Assembly (NCBI GenBank): GCA_938091335.1
Contig: CALLJG010000005.1
Location: 124,001 to 188,000, forward strand
DNA length: 64,000 bases
Source of the DNA: an uncultured Thermodesulfobacterium sp.
Lineage (GTDB): Bacteria > Desulfobacterota > Thermodesulfobacteria > Thermodesulfobacteriales > Thermodesulfobacteriaceae
Reading direction: 5' to 3'
Shown here: positions 35,507 to 44,927 of the stretch, piece after piece
How the letters are laid out: every line of letters begins with the position of its first letter
Position numbering within the stretch: the first letter of the stretch is position 1
Translations under genes and position numbers: made by a program
The notes under the pieces: generated by a model
Seen by the model: the letters and a program-made list of their open reading frames with translations, nothing else
The model's database searches: none
What the model was told of the DNA's origin: nothing

Positions 35507-36789
35507 TTCTCTATTTCAGGAATCATACCTAATGACTTCTGAAGCCGATACTGAGAATAAATCCAGCTATACCTTGAAACTGCAACTTTTGCTCTGGCTT
35601 GAGATAGCCTTGCCAAAAGGGTAGTAACATCCACTATACTTGCAAGCCCACTTTCATATTTTTTTTGTATTATTCTATAATCTTCCTCCATACTTCTTAA
35701 CCAAGCTAAAGCTGTTTCATAATTTTCTTTTGCTGTTTGCCAAGCTTTATAACTATTAAATATCTCTTGTTTAATATTAAGTTCTGTATTAATTTTTTCA
35801 AATTTCTTTTGATCTAAAATAACCTTTTCCATTCCAAGTTTAGCAAACCTTGAAAATCCTAAAAAGATAGGAAAAGTTATTCTAACCCCAGCTATGAATT
35901 CTTCATCTTTATCAGGAAAAAATTTACTATCCACTTTATAATAACAACCAAAAAGATCTATATAAGGATAAAATTCACCTTTTACACTTTTTATTCTTTC
36001 TTCTTGAGCAAGAATTTCCTTTTCCTTTGCCTTTATTTCTGGTCTTTTGATTAGCCCTAGTTTGATATATTCATCAAGAGTCTTTATTTCTATTTTATAT
36101 TCTTCTACTGGCAAAAATTCAAATTCTTCAGATCTAGAAATATCATAATTTATTAAAGTTAATACATTTACTTTAGCAACTTCAGAAGTATATTTATAAT
36201 TAGTTACATTAAATTCTGCTTCCTTAACCCTTGCTTCAGCATCTAACACATCAGCATAAGGAGAAAGCCCTACCTCATATCTTTTTTTAGCAAGTTTTAA
36301 TAAGACCTTTGCATCTTCCAAATCAGCAAGAGCAGCTTCATAAAGGGATTTTTGTTTAAAATACTCTACATAGGCTTGAATTATATTAAGAGCTATATCT
36401 AAAATAGTTGATTTAATATTTTCATCCTGAGAAGCTATAAGCAAAAGAGCAGATTTATAATTATGCCAAGTAGAAAACCCAGAAAAAATATTCCAATTAA
36501 AATATGGTCCAAAGGAGTGAAAATTTAAAGCTGGTTCATTTCTCCCCAAATCTATTCTTTCATAAGTATACTGCAAGTAAATATAAGGGAAAAATTCAGC
36601 TCTTACTAAATTTTTTTGATAAAAATATTGCTCCTTTATTTTATATACAATATTAATTTGGGGATTATTTTTTATTCCAATTAAAATTACATCCTCTAAA
36701 GAAAGAGCCTGGATCCCCCATATTTTAAAAGGATAAATAAAAAATAATAATAAAAATAAATAGATCTGTTTCAAATTTTTAAATTTCAT
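35503..36789 (-). CDS. TolC-family outer-membrane efflux protein
   Basis: This protein has 428 residues from the ATG at 36789. It has a signal peptide (hydrophobic core QIYLFLLLFFIYPF) and two repeats of the OEP domain, each with long helices (for example KKRYEVGLSPYADVLDAEA and KKYESGLASIVDVTTLLARL). It forms the outer-membrane exit duct. The frame continues upstream to 36864, but the promoter and palindrome at 36792-36833 lie in that stretch and the signal peptide starts at 36789, so that start is chosen. First gene of the operon. Confidence 0.9.
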   Translation of the reverse strand: MKFKNLKQIYLFLLLFFIYPFKIWGIQALSLEDVILIGIKNNPQINIVYKIKEQYFYQKNLVRAEFFPYIYLQYTYERIDLGRNEPALNFHSFGPYFNWNIFSGFSTWHNYKSALLLIASQDENIKSTILDIALNIIQAYVEYFKQKSLYEAALADLEDAKVLLKLAKKRYEVGLSPYADVLDAEARVKEAEFNVTNYKYTSEVAKVNVLTLINYDISRSEEFEFLPVEEYKIEIKTLDEYIKLGLIKRPEIKAKEKEILAQEERIKSVKGEFYPYIDLFGCYYKVDSKFFPDKDEEFIAGVRITFPIFLGFSRFAKLGMEKVILDQKKFEKINTELNIKQEIFNSYKAWQTAKENYETALAWLRSMEEDYRIIQKKYESGLASIVDVTTLLARLSQARAKVAVSRYSWIYSQYRLQKSLGMIPEIEK

Positions 36790-36791
36790 AT

Positions 36792-36803
36792 GTAAGTACT
36801 TAC
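36792..36803. promoter_or_regulatory. 12-bp palindromic operator of the efflux operon
   Basis: GTAAGTACTTAC is a perfect 12-bp palindrome, with partly matched flanks extending to about 20 bp. It lies between the -10 box and the tolC start codon, so it covers the transcription start. The sequence type resembles operators of TetR/AcrR-family repressors that control efflux pumps; that regulator is not encoded nearby. Confidence 0.55.
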
Positions 36804-36805
36804 TT

Positions 36806-36833
36806 AATTTATTAAATATTCTCTTTTTGTCAA
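36806..36833 (-). promoter_or_regulatory. Promoter of the TolC-MacA-ABC efflux operon
   Basis: On the minus strand perfect TTGACA (36833-36828) and TAAATT (36811-36806) are spaced 16 bp apart, just after the stop of the upstream permease. The palindrome at 36792-36803 follows immediately. Confidence 0.65.
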
Positions 36834-36841
36834 GAGATGAA

Positions 36842-38236
36842 TTAAGGTTTTTCTTTTTGGGCAATGCTATGTTTATATCCGTAAAGGAAATATATTAAGA
36901 TTCCCAAAATACTCCATATAATAAATCTAATCCAAGTTTCGATAGGAAGACCTAACATTATAAAAAGCAAAAAAATTAAATTTAGAGGTAAAAAAATAGT
37001 TGGGAAAGGTACTTTAAAAAGAGGTCTATATTCTTGAGTTTTTTTAACCTTTAGAAGTATTACTGCTATTCCTATTATAATATAAGCAAATAAAGTTCCT
37101 ATATTAACTAATTCTGCTAATATTCTCAATGGTATAAAACCTGCAAAGAAAGACAAAAAGACTGCTCCAAAAAGGGAAGCTTTATAGGGTGTAAAGTATT
37201 TTTTATGAATTTCTGCAAAGGATTTAAACATTAAACCATCTCTTGCAAGAGCATAAAGAACTCTTGTAAATCCTATTGCCATACCAAGCAGTACTGAAGT
37301 AATAGTAATTACAGCTCCTAATGAAATAAAATTGCCTATTAATTTTTCATTAACCTTATACATAGCATAAGCTAATGCATCAGGTTTTCCTTCATATTCC
37401 CAATAAGGAAGCATCCCTACCAAAGTAAAAGAAACGATTATATAAAGAAAGGTAATAATAGTTAAAGAAATAGTAAGTCCTTTAGGTAAGGTTTTTTTAA
37501 CTTCTTTAGTTTCTTCTGCAAGCGTAGCTAGGGCATCGAATCCTAAATAAGCAAATACAATAAGTGAAGCTCCACTTAAAACACCTTTCCATCCGTAAGG
37601 CATAAAATTTGTGAAATTTTTCCAATTTAAGTATCTTAATCCAAATATAACAAATATTAAAAGTGTAATAAGTTTAAGAGTGACTATAAAGTTATTTACT
37701 AAGGCACTTTTTCTTATACCAATAGTTACAAGTAAAAAAATCATTATCACCCCTAAAAATGCGAAAAGATCCATAAAAGTTCCTTGTTGAGGATTAAAGG
37801 GACCTGAAAAAGCTTTTGGTAAATAAAAATTGAAATTATTTTCTAAAAAAGCTCTAAGGTATCCCGCCCAACCAGTAGCTACTGCTGCAGTAGCTACTCC
37901 ATATTCAAGAAGAAGGTTCCATCCTACTAACCAAGCAAAAAATTCACCCAATGCAAAATAAGTGTAGTTATATGCCCCTCCAGCAAGGGGAAAAGCAGAA
38001 CAAAGTTCAGCATAAACCAATGCTGTAATTCCAATTCCTATGCCGGCTAATATAAAAGAGAGGATGATAGCTGGACCTGCATAAGAAGCAGCAGCTTGCC
38101 CTGTAATTACAAAAATTCCTACCCCTACTACTGCTCCTATTCCAATAAATACAATATCCCAAAGATTAAGTGCCCTTTTTAATTGAGAAGGAGTTTTTTC
38201 AGCTAAAGCTAATGGTTTTGTTCTAAATATATCCAT
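36842..38236 (-). CDS. APC-family amino acid permease
   Basis: This 464-residue inner-membrane transporter has about twelve helices. It opens with a cytoplasmic stretch and [18 protein letters not shown], the substrate-binding glycine-rich helix 1 of the APC superfamily. A conserved segment, [15 protein letters not shown], marks helix 6. It most resembles the cationic amino-acid transporter (CAT) type. It is 16 nt downstream of marC on the same strand. Confidence 0.9.
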   Translation of the reverse strand: MDIFRTKPLALAEKTPSQLKRALNLWDIVFIGIGAVVGVGIFVITGQAAASYAGPAIILSFILAGIGIGITALVYAELCSAFPLAGGAYNYTYFALGEFFAWLVGWNLLLEYGVATAAVATGWAGYLRAFLENNFNFYLPKAFSGPFNPQQGTFMDLFAFLGVIMIFLLVTIGIRKSALVNNFIVTLKLITLLIFVIFGLRYLNWKNFTNFMPYGWKGVLSGASLIVFAYLGFDALATLAEETKEVKKTLPKGLTISLTIITFLYIIVSFTLVGMLPYWEYEGKPDALAYAMYKVNEKLIGNFISLGAVITITSVLLGMAIGFTRVLYALARDGLMFKSFAEIHKKYFTPYKASLFGAVFLSFFAGFIPLRILAELVNIGTLFAYIIIGIAVILLKVKKTQEYRPLFKVPFPTIFLPLNLIFLLFIMLGLPIETWIRFIIWSILGILIYFLYGYKHSIAQKEKP

Positions 38237-38252
38237 AAAAAGTTAATTATAT

Positions 38253-38867
38253 TCAAAAAATCTCTTTAAGTCCAGTAGTAATATATTCTATAGCTATACT
38301 TGCAAGAATAAGCCCTAAAATTCTCACTACAGCTTTAATACCAAGCTCTCCCAAAAATTTAAAAATCTTCAAAGCTTGAATAAAAATTAAAAAAGTTAGT
38401 AAAGTAACCAAAAAAATCACCAAACTAAGTCCAATTTTATCATAAAAACCAGAATTTTCTCCTAAAATAGTAATAGTAGTAATAGCTCCAGGTCCAGCTA
38501 AATAAGGTATTCCAAGAGGTACAACAGATATATCTTCTTGTTCTTTTATTTTAAGTGTTTCTTTCTCTGTAGTTTTTACTTGAGTAGTTTTACCTAAAAG
38601 CATTTCTATGGAAATCAAAAACAAAAGTAAACCTCCAGCAATTTTAAAAGATGAAACTGAGATCTGAAAAAAATATAAGAGAAATTTACCTATCCATAAA
38701 AACACTAATAAAGTTATTAAAGCAGAAAAAGCTGCCTTAAAAGCTATTTTTTTCTTTTCTCTTTCTGAATAAGTTGTAGTGATACTTAGAAAAAAGGGAG
38801 TACCTCCTATTGGATCGATTATAGTAAAAAGTGTTATAAAACTTTTTATTAAGAATCCTGCTTCCAT
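38253..38867 (-). CDS. MarC/UPF0056-family membrane protein
   Basis: This 204-residue protein has six hydrophobic segments. It has the MarC pattern DPIGGTPFFLSIT near the N-terminus and PLGIPYLAGPGAITTITIL in the middle. The family was once linked to multiple antibiotic resistance, but its function is unresolved. Its 5' end overlaps the upstream flippase-like gene by 19 nt. Confidence 0.88.
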   Translation of the reverse strand: MEAGFLIKSFITLFTIIDPIGGTPFFLSITTTYSEREKKKIAFKAAFSALITLLVFLWIGKFLLYFFQISVSSFKIAGGLLLFLISIEMLLGKTTQVKTTEKETLKIKEQEDISVVPLGIPYLAGPGAITTITILGENSGFYDKIGLSLVIFLVTLLTFLIFIQALKIFKFLGELGIKAVVRILGLILASIAIEYITTGLKEIF

Positions 38868-39745
38868 AGTTTTTTTTCTCTTAAATAAAAATAAAGTCCT
38901 GGTAGAGAAGAAATCAAAATTAAAGAATAACCTAAAAGCCCTAAAGATATTCCATATTCTAAAGAATAATTTAACAAAGAAAGAAAATAACTAAGCGTAC
39001 CTTCTCTTACACCAAGTCCTGAAATACTTACAGGAAGTGCAGAAAGAAAACTTACTACCGGAATAATAACAAAGAAATAAAAATATTTTAAGTCAAGATG
39101 TAAGGCTTTACCTAAAAAAATAAACTGTAAAACAAAAAAAAATTGTACAAAAAATCCTAAAAAACCAGGTTTTATATTATAAGGAAAAAGCAAAGGTTTT
39201 AAATAATCTAAGGAAAAGTATTTAGAAAGTATAAACTGGCTCAAAAATCCTATAAAAATAAACCCATAAATTATATATAAAATTGTTGAATAAAATTTAT
39301 AAGGTAAAAATTTACCATAAAAAGGTAGAGCACATACCAAGATTAAAAGACTACCTAAAAAACCAAAAAACCTATCAAACAATACACTTAGACTTGCTTT
39401 TTTCCAATTTAATCCTGCTTTAGTAAGAAAAAAGGTTCTTAAAAGGTCTCCTCCTACAATACCTGGAAAAACTGTATTTAAAGAAAATCCCATTAAATAA
39501 CTTTTCAAATAAAAAATATATTTATTTTTGAATCCCCAAGCTTCACATATACTTTTCCACCTCAAACCTATTAATAATTGAAAAAAATTAAAACAAATTA
39601 AAGCTAAAAGATAATAACCTAATGATATACTTCTAAAAACTTCTTTTAATTTTTCAAGGTTACTTTTTTTAAAAAGAATATAAAGGATAGATAAAGTGAT
39701 AAAAAATCTTAAGAATAGAAAAAAATAAGATTTAAATTTTCGCAT
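38849..39745 (-). CDS. YbhN/AglD-like integral membrane protein (UPF0104)
   Basis: This 298-residue protein has about eight membrane helices and matches the lysylphosphatidylglycerol synthase transmembrane (flippase-like) domain: SLNTVFPGIVGGDLLRTF and SISGLGVREGTLSYFL are the two conserved segments. Members have been proposed to flip or handle lipids and glycolipids. In this genome it could serve the lipid-linked sugars used by the STT3 enzyme, but this is speculative. Confidence 0.82.
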   Translation of the reverse strand: MRKFKSYFFLFLRFFITLSILYILFKKSNLEKLKEVFRSISLGYYLLALICFNFFQLLIGLRWKSICEAWGFKNKYIFYLKSYLMGFSLNTVFPGIVGGDLLRTFFLTKAGLNWKKASLSVLFDRFFGFLGSLLILVCALPFYGKFLPYKFYSTILYIIYGFIFIGFLSQFILSKYFSLDYLKPLLFPYNIKPGFLGFFVQFFFVLQFIFLGKALHLDLKYFYFFVIIPVVSFLSALPVSISGLGVREGTLSYFLSLLNYSLEYGISLGLLGYSLILISSLPGLYFYLREKKLWKQDS

Positions 39746-39747
39746 AA

Positions 39748-40701
39748 TTAATTCTCTTTAAATACTCGAAAATACTTTACATAAGGAGTTGAAGGATTTA
39801 AAATAGGATTTTCTATAATAGCTACTAATTTACCTTTAGTATTAATAATTTTTATCCATTTTTCTAAAGGAGAAAGGCTTAACTTTTGAAATTTTATAAA
39901 AGAAAGAAAAGAAGAGGTATATATTTGCCTTCCTTCTTTTATTTTTTGGGAAAAATCCTCACTCACAATAATTTTAGGTAAAAATTCTAAAGCTTTTTCA
40001 ACAGGAATTAAAAAGGTAATAATTTTTTTTATGTCTTTCTTAACAATATCTATTAAAGTTTCTAAGTTTATAGCATCATCTAAGGTAAAGATACTTTTTT
40101 TTAGTCTCTTTAATTCTGTAAGTACAGCCCCACAACCTAGTTTTTCTCCTAAAGAATTAATTAAAGATCTTACATAAGTTCCTTTTGAACAATGAAGATA
40201 AAACTTCACTTTTGTTCCATTTTTTTCTAAAATTTTAAATTCTTTTATTATTACTTTTTTAGGTTCCTTAGGTATAAAAATTCCGTCTCTGGCGTACTTA
40301 TAAAGGGGCCTACCTTTATATTTAGCTGCAGAAAAAGGAGGAGGAACTTGTTCAATTTCTCCTATAAAATTATTGCTTACTTCTTGAATTTGTTCTTTTG
40401 TTAAAAAATGAATTTCTTTTTTGGCTATTATCTCTCCAGTTATATCATAAGAATCTGTTACAAAACCAAGCTCAAATTCTCCTTCATATACCTTATCTCC
40501 TTCTAAAAATATTTGAGCAATTTTAGTAGCATTATTTAAAAAAATTGGCAAAACTCCTGTAGCAATAGGATCTAAAGTACCTCCATGCCCTGCCTTTTTA
40601 ATATTTAATATTTTCTTCACTTTTTCTACAGTTTCTGTTGAACTCAATCCCTTGGGTTTATCAATAACTAGTATACTGTTTAATAAATTTTTATTTTCCA
40701 T
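39748..40701 (-). CDS. truB: tRNA pseudouridine-55 synthase
   Basis: This 317-residue enzyme makes pseudouridine at position 55 in the T-loop of tRNAs. The catalytic aspartate lies in GHGGTLDPIATGVLPI, and KGTYVRSLINSLGE is the second conserved segment. The C-terminal region may be a reduced PUA domain. It overlaps the upstream DHH gene by 11 nt, in the usual infB-rbfA-nrnA-truB order. Confidence 0.95.
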   Translation of the reverse strand: MENKNLLNSILVIDKPKGLSSTETVEKVKKILNIKKAGHGGTLDPIATGVLPIFLNNATKIAQIFLEGDKVYEGEFELGFVTDSYDITGEIIAKKEIHFLTKEQIQEVSNNFIGEIEQVPPPFSAAKYKGRPLYKYARDGIFIPKEPKKVIIKEFKILEKNGTKVKFYLHCSKGTYVRSLINSLGEKLGCGAVLTELKRLKKSIFTLDDAINLETLIDIVKKDIKKIITFLIPVEKALEFLPKIIVSEDFSQKIKEGRQIYTSSFLSFIKFQKLSLSPLEKWIKIINTKGKLVAIIENPILNPSTPYVKYFRVFKEN

Positions 40702-41674
40702 AATATTCCTGAATTAATTTTTTAAAGGAATCTAAAAATTCATAAAAATTTTTAACTTTTAATTTGAATCCACTTGCATATTTATGTCCTCCACCACCAA
40801 AAATTCTTGCAAACTCTATTACTTCAATAGGAGCTTTACTTCTAAGACTTACACTCACTACATTTTTTTCTGTTTCTTTTATAAATGCAGCAATTTTAAC
40901 ATCTTTAATACTTCTTAAAAAATTAGCAAAATCTCCTAAATTTTTATAGTTTATTCTATAAAAATCATCATAAGTTAAATAAGAAATTACAATACTTTCG
41001 TTATTTAAAAATTCAAGTCTTTCTAATATTATTTTAAGACCTTCTATCTCTTCTAAAGAAATATTCTCAAAAAGAGAAGAAGCAATTTGATAAGGATTTA
41101 CACCTAAATTACAAAGCTCACTTGCTACTTTAAAAACATATTTATTAACATTTTCATATTTAAAGCAACCTGTGTCATAATAAAGACCTGCTAAAAGATT
41201 ATAAGCTATTTCAAAAGAAATTTTAAAATTACTTTTTTTAAAAATTTTATAAATTAAAAAAGTAGTAGAAGGAGAAGAAGGGTCTATTAAGGATATTTGT
41301 TCTGAAGAAAAAAGACTTTTATCTTCTTTTTGGTGATGATCTATGATAAGAAATTTTTTATAATTTGAAATTCTTTGATAAATTTTTTCATTAATTCTTC
41401 CAGGTGAATGGGTATCTACTACGATTACCCAAGGATCCTTTAATTGTTTATTAAAATTTTCTATCAGAATAAGTACATTAGAAAAGGGTAAGAAACCTAC
41501 ATTATCTGGTATTTCTTCTATTAAGGGATAAGAAATTTTATTAAGGGCTTTTAAAAACAAATGAATTGATAACATACTGGAAATTCCATCTATATCAGGA
41601 TTCAAATGGGTGACTAAAATAAATTCTTCCGAAGAATAAAAGATATTTAAAACTTTTTTAAAGGCTTTTTTCAT
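40691..41674 (-). CDS. nrnA: DHH-family oligoribonuclease/pAp phosphatase (NrnA-type)
   Basis: This 327-residue DHH/DHHA1 phosphoesterase has NPDIDG (motif I), DTHSPGR (motif II), LIDHHQKE (the DHH motif) and the C-terminal GGGGHKYASGFKL. It would degrade nanoRNAs and dephosphorylate 3'-phosphoadenosine 5'-phosphate. It overlaps rbfA by 17 nt and truB by 11 nt, the usual bacterial neighbourhood for NrnA. Confidence 0.9.
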   Translation of the reverse strand: MKKAFKKVLNIFYSSEEFILVTHLNPDIDGISSMLSIHLFLKALNKISYPLIEEIPDNVGFLPFSNVLILIENFNKQLKDPWVIVVDTHSPGRINEKIYQRISNYKKFLIIDHHQKEDKSLFSSEQISLIDPSSPSTTFLIYKIFKKSNFKISFEIAYNLLAGLYYDTGCFKYENVNKYVFKVASELCNLGVNPYQIASSLFENISLEEIEGLKIILERLEFLNNESIVISYLTYDDFYRINYKNLGDFANFLRSIKDVKIAAFIKETEKNVVSVSLRSKAPIEVIEFARIFGGGGHKYASGFKLKVKNFYEFLDSFKKLIQEYYGK

Positions 41675-42014
41675 TTTTTTGTTTTTGAATTTTTTTAAAT
41701 AGTTTTTCTAATTGTTCTTCCTTTTCAAGTCTATCATCCTTTTTAAATTCAATCTCAGGAATAAATTTTAGAGTTATTTTTTCTGCCAAAAGTTTTTTTA
41801 TATATCCTTTTGCTCTTTTTAAAGCTTTTTCAATTTTTTCAGTTTCTTTATTATATACTCTAAAGTAAACGGTAGCTTTTTTAAGATCATAACCAATTTG
41901 AACTTCTGTAATAGTTATAAATTCTTTAAAAATGGGATCATTTAATTCATGCATAATTATTTCTGAAATAACTTTTTGGATTAAGCTAGCTACTTTTTGA
42001 GGTCTATGGGACAT
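41658..42014 (-). CDS. rbfA: Ribosome-binding factor A
   Basis: This 118-residue protein has a type-II KH fold that helps mature the 30S subunit near helix 1 of 16S rRNA. Recognisable parts are RPQKVASLIQKVISEII at the N-terminus and IPEIEFKKDDRLEKEEQLEK at the C-terminus. It lies between DUF503 and nrnA. Confidence 0.93.
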   Translation of the reverse strand: MSHRPQKVASLIQKVISEIIMHELNDPIFKEFITITEVQIGYDLKKATVYFRVYNKETEKIEKALKRAKGYIKKLLAEKITLKFIPEIEFKKDDRLEKEEQLEKLFKKIQKQKNEKSL

Positions 42015-42020
42015 AAAAAT

Positions 42021-42311
42021 TTAGTATGAAATAAATTCAATCTCAGCTTTTATAATCTCTAATCTTGCATCATTTTGAAGAAAATTCAAAATGGAAGTAA
42101 TTTTTTTATCTACTATTTTTTTATTTTTTCCTACTATACTTATCCCAATTGTAGTTTTTTGCCAAAAATCTTGACCATCAACTTCTGCTAAAGATACTTT
42201 TTTAAATTGAGATTCTATTTTTTGTATAATCGCATTTAGTATCTGTCTTTTAGATTTTAAAGAATTTGGCTCAGGGAAAAAAATTTCTACTTTAGCTATT
42301 CCTACTACCAT
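42021..42311 (-). CDS. DUF503 (YlxP-like) protein
   Basis: This 96-residue protein has the DUF503 pattern: an N-terminal strand, PNSLKSKRQILNAIIQKI, and VAEVDGQDFWQ-like residues (SLAEVDGQDFWQKTTIGI). It is nearly always encoded between infB and rbfA, as here (8-nt gap from infB), and is thought to have a part in ribosome maturation. Confidence 0.9.
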   Translation of the reverse strand: MVVGIAKVEIFFPEPNSLKSKRQILNAIIQKIESQFKKVSLAEVDGQDFWQKTTIGISIVGKNKKIVDKKITSILNFLQNDARLEIIKAEIEFISY

Positions 42312-42319
42312 ATATAATT

Positions 42320-44830
42320 CTACAGTTCTTGAGCTATCTCCCTTAACTCAAAAGCTTCTATAATATCTCCTTCTTTAATATCTTGAAAATCTTGTATTCT
42401 TAATCCACATTCATATCCTGCAGGAACCTCTTTTACATCTTCTTTAAATCTTCTTAAAGAGGCAATAGCACCAGTATGAATTACTATTCCATCTCTTATC
42501 ACTCTTATCTTATTATTTCGGTTAATAATTCCTTCTTTTACATAACATCCTGCTACTATTCCTATTTTAGAAATTTTAAAAGTTGCTCTTACTTCAGCAA
42601 TTCCTGTAATAGCTTCTTCAAGTTTAGGTACAAGAAGACCTGTCATAGCCTTTTTGACATCATCTAAAAGCTGATAAATTACATCATAAAATTTAATTTC
42701 CACTCTTTCATTCTTTGCTGTTTCTTTTGCTTGTTGAGTAGGTTTTACATTAAATCCTATTACTATAGCGTTAGATGCTGAAGCAAGCATAACATCACTT
42801 TCTGAAATAGCTCCAATTCCTGCACGTATCACATTAACCTTAACTTTTTCAGTAGAAAGTTTTGAAAGAGATGTTTGTAAGGCTTCAAGAGTTCCTTGAG
42901 TGTCAGCTTTTAAAACGATATTTAATTCTTTTATTTCACCTTCTTTTAATTTTTCAAATAGTTTTTCTAACGAAATTCTTGCTCCTTTGGCAAATTCAGC
43001 CTCTCTAGTTTTTCTTTGACGATATTCTGCAATTTTTCTTGCTTTTTCTTCATCATTTATTACTATAAAATCATCTCCTGCTTGTGGAACCTCTTCAAAA
43101 CCTATTATTTCTACAGGAATAGAAGGGGTTGCCTTTTTTACCTTATTTCCGTAATTATCAAACATAGCTCTTACTCTTCCATAAGTTAATCCCGCAACAA
43201 ATATATCTCCTTCTTTAAGGGTCCCCTCCTGAACTATTACAGTAGCTACAGGTCCTCTTCCTTTATCTAATTTACTTTCTATAATTCTTCCTCTTGCTGT
43301 CCTTTCATAAGCAGCTTTTAATTCTAACATCTCAGCTTGAAGCAAAATTAATTCTAAAAGCTCATTTATTCCTATTCTTTTTTTAGCCGAAATATTAGCA
43401 ACTAATACCTCTCCTCCCCAATCTTCAGGAACTAAACCCAATTCTGCAAGTTGAGATTTTACTTTATCAGGATTAGCTTCAGGTTTGTCAATTTTATTTA
43501 TAGCTACTACTATAGGAACTTTTGCAGCTTTAGCATGCTCAATTGCTTCTTTAGTTTGAGCCATTACTCCGTCATCAGCAGCTACAACTAATACCACTAT
43601 ATCTGTAACTTGAGCTCCTCTTGCTCTCATAGAAGTAAAGGCTTCATGACCAGGTGTATCAATAAAAGTAATAAGTCTTCCATCTTCAAGTTTAACTGTA
43701 TACGCACCAATATGCTGAGTAATTCCTCCTACCTCTTTACTGGCTACATCTGTTTTTCTTATTGCATCTAAAAGGGTGGTTTTCCCATGATCTACATGTC
43801 CCATTACTGTCACCACAGGAGGTCTTGGTTTTAATTCATCAGGAGAAGGTGGAATATATTGTAATAGAATTTCTTCCTCTATAGGAGCTTTCTCTACTTG
43901 ATAACCAAATTCATCTGCAAGAATAGCTGCTACATCTGCATCTATTGACTGATTAATAGTAATAGGCATACCCATTTCTAAAGACTTTTTTATAAGTTCA
44001 CTCACTTTTAATCCCATCAACTTGGCTAATTCACCTACCTGAATAGTTTCATAAATCTTTATTTTCCTTTCCTTAGGAGGTAAAGTAGAAGGTCTCTCCA
44101 CTTTTTCAGGTTTTTCTCTAACTTTTTCTTTATATTCCTTCTTAACTTCTTCTATTTCTTGTTCTTCAAAAAGAGTAGCTGGTTCTTCAAAAAATAATTC
44201 CTCCAATTCTTCTATTTCCTCTTTAGGCTTCTTATAAAACTCCTTCTTTTTCTTGAGTCTTTTCTTTTCCTTAAATTCAATTTCTTTTTCTCTTTTCTTC
44301 TTTTTTATTTCTTCTCTTTCTGGTTTTGGAGTTCTTTCTGTAATTTCCTCCTTTGGAGGAGCTGAAATCTCAATTCTTGATCTAAAGCCTCTTTCCTTTC
44401 TTGGCTTAAACTCAGTAACTACTCTTTTTTCAGGAAAAACCTCAATTTCTTCAGTTAATGGTTCCGATACTTTTTCTTCTATTTCTTCTTCAATTCTTAC
44501 ACTCTCTTCTAAAAATTCCTTTTCTGAAACAGAAGGACTTATTTCAGGTTGTATAGGAATTTCCTCTTCTGGTTTTTTCTTTTTAATGATTAATTTCTTT
44601 TTTATAGGCTTTTCAAATTTCTCTACCTCATATTTTTCTAATTCCTCTTTTTTGATAATTATAAAGTTAGCTCTTTTGGTCAGAAGCTCTCTTATTTTTT
44701 GAGCTTCCTCTTCATTTACAGAGGAAGCTACTGTTTTTACAGAAAAACCCTTTTCTTGAAGTTCTTTAAGAAGTTCTCTTGGATCTAAGTTTAATTCTTC
44801 TGCTAATTCAATTATTTTAATTTTAGCCAT
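42320..44830 (-). CDS. infB: Translation initiation factor IF-2
   Basis: This 836-residue GTPase brings initiator tRNA to the 30S subunit. A small N-terminal IF2N domain (about 1-50) is followed by a Lys/Glu-rich low-complexity linker (about 70-250), a second IF2N domain (about 260-310), then the G domain (G1 GHVDHGKTT near 344-351, DTPGHEAF, NKIDKP), domains II and III, and a C-terminal initiator-tRNA binding domain. It heads the infB-DUF503-rbfA-nrnA-truB operon, with its promoter at 44858-44885. nusA, which usually precedes it, is absent here. Confidence 0.97.
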   Translation of the reverse strand: MAKIKIIELAEELNLDPRELLKELQEKGFSVKTVASSVNEEEAQKIRELLTKRANFIIIKKEELEKYEVEKFEKPIKKKLIIKKKKPEEEIPIQPEISPSVSEKEFLEESVRIEEEIEEKVSEPLTEEIEVFPEKRVVTEFKPRKERGFRSRIEISAPPKEEITERTPKPEREEIKKKKREKEIEFKEKKRLKKKKEFYKKPKEEIEELEELFFEEPATLFEEQEIEEVKKEYKEKVREKPEKVERPSTLPPKERKIKIYETIQVGELAKLMGLKVSELIKKSLEMGMPITINQSIDADVAAILADEFGYQVEKAPIEEEILLQYIPPSPDELKPRPPVVTVMGHVDHGKTTLLDAIRKTDVASKEVGGITQHIGAYTVKLEDGRLITFIDTPGHEAFTSMRARGAQVTDIVVLVVAADDGVMAQTKEAIEHAKAAKVPIVVAINKIDKPEANPDKVKSQLAELGLVPEDWGGEVLVANISAKKRIGINELLELILLQAEMLELKAAYERTARGRIIESKLDKGRGPVATVIVQEGTLKEGDIFVAGLTYGRVRAMFDNYGNKVKKATPSIPVEIIGFEEVPQAGDDFIVINDEEKARKIAEYRQRKTREAEFAKGARISLEKLFEKLKEGEIKELNIVLKADTQGTLEALQTSLSKLSTEKVKVNVIRAGIGAISESDVMLASASNAIVIGFNVKPTQQAKETAKNERVEIKFYDVIYQLLDDVKKAMTGLLVPKLEEAITGIAEVRATFKISKIGIVAGCYVKEGIINRNNKIRVIRDGIVIHTGAIASLRRFKEDVKEVPAGYECGLRIQDFQDIKEGDIIEAFELREIAQEL

Positions 44831-44857
44831 TTTTACCTGTACAAAATTTTTAAATTA

Positions 44858-44885
44858 AGTTTAATGGTAAAGAGGTAAAATTCAA
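44858..44885 (-). promoter_or_regulatory. Promoter of the infB operon
   Basis: On the minus strand TTGAAT (44885-44880) and TAAACT (44863-44858) are spaced 16 bp apart in the 97-nt divergent gap between infB and kdsB. The -10 box is a weak match (4 of 6). Confidence 0.4.
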
Positions 44886-44927
44886 GTACTTATTTTATTT
44901 TTGGAATTTTGAATTACATTTAAAATA

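Noticed and set aside
44253-44702. Plus-strand 149-codon open frame rich in Ser and Phe
   Set aside because: It is the mirror of the Lys/Glu-rich linker of infB; low complexity on one strand yields long open frames on the other.
44884-44891. AAGTACTT in the infB-kdsB gap as a second copy of the efflux operator
   Set aside because: Only the inner 8 bp match the palindrome at 36792-36803, which is expected by chance in AT-rich DNA.
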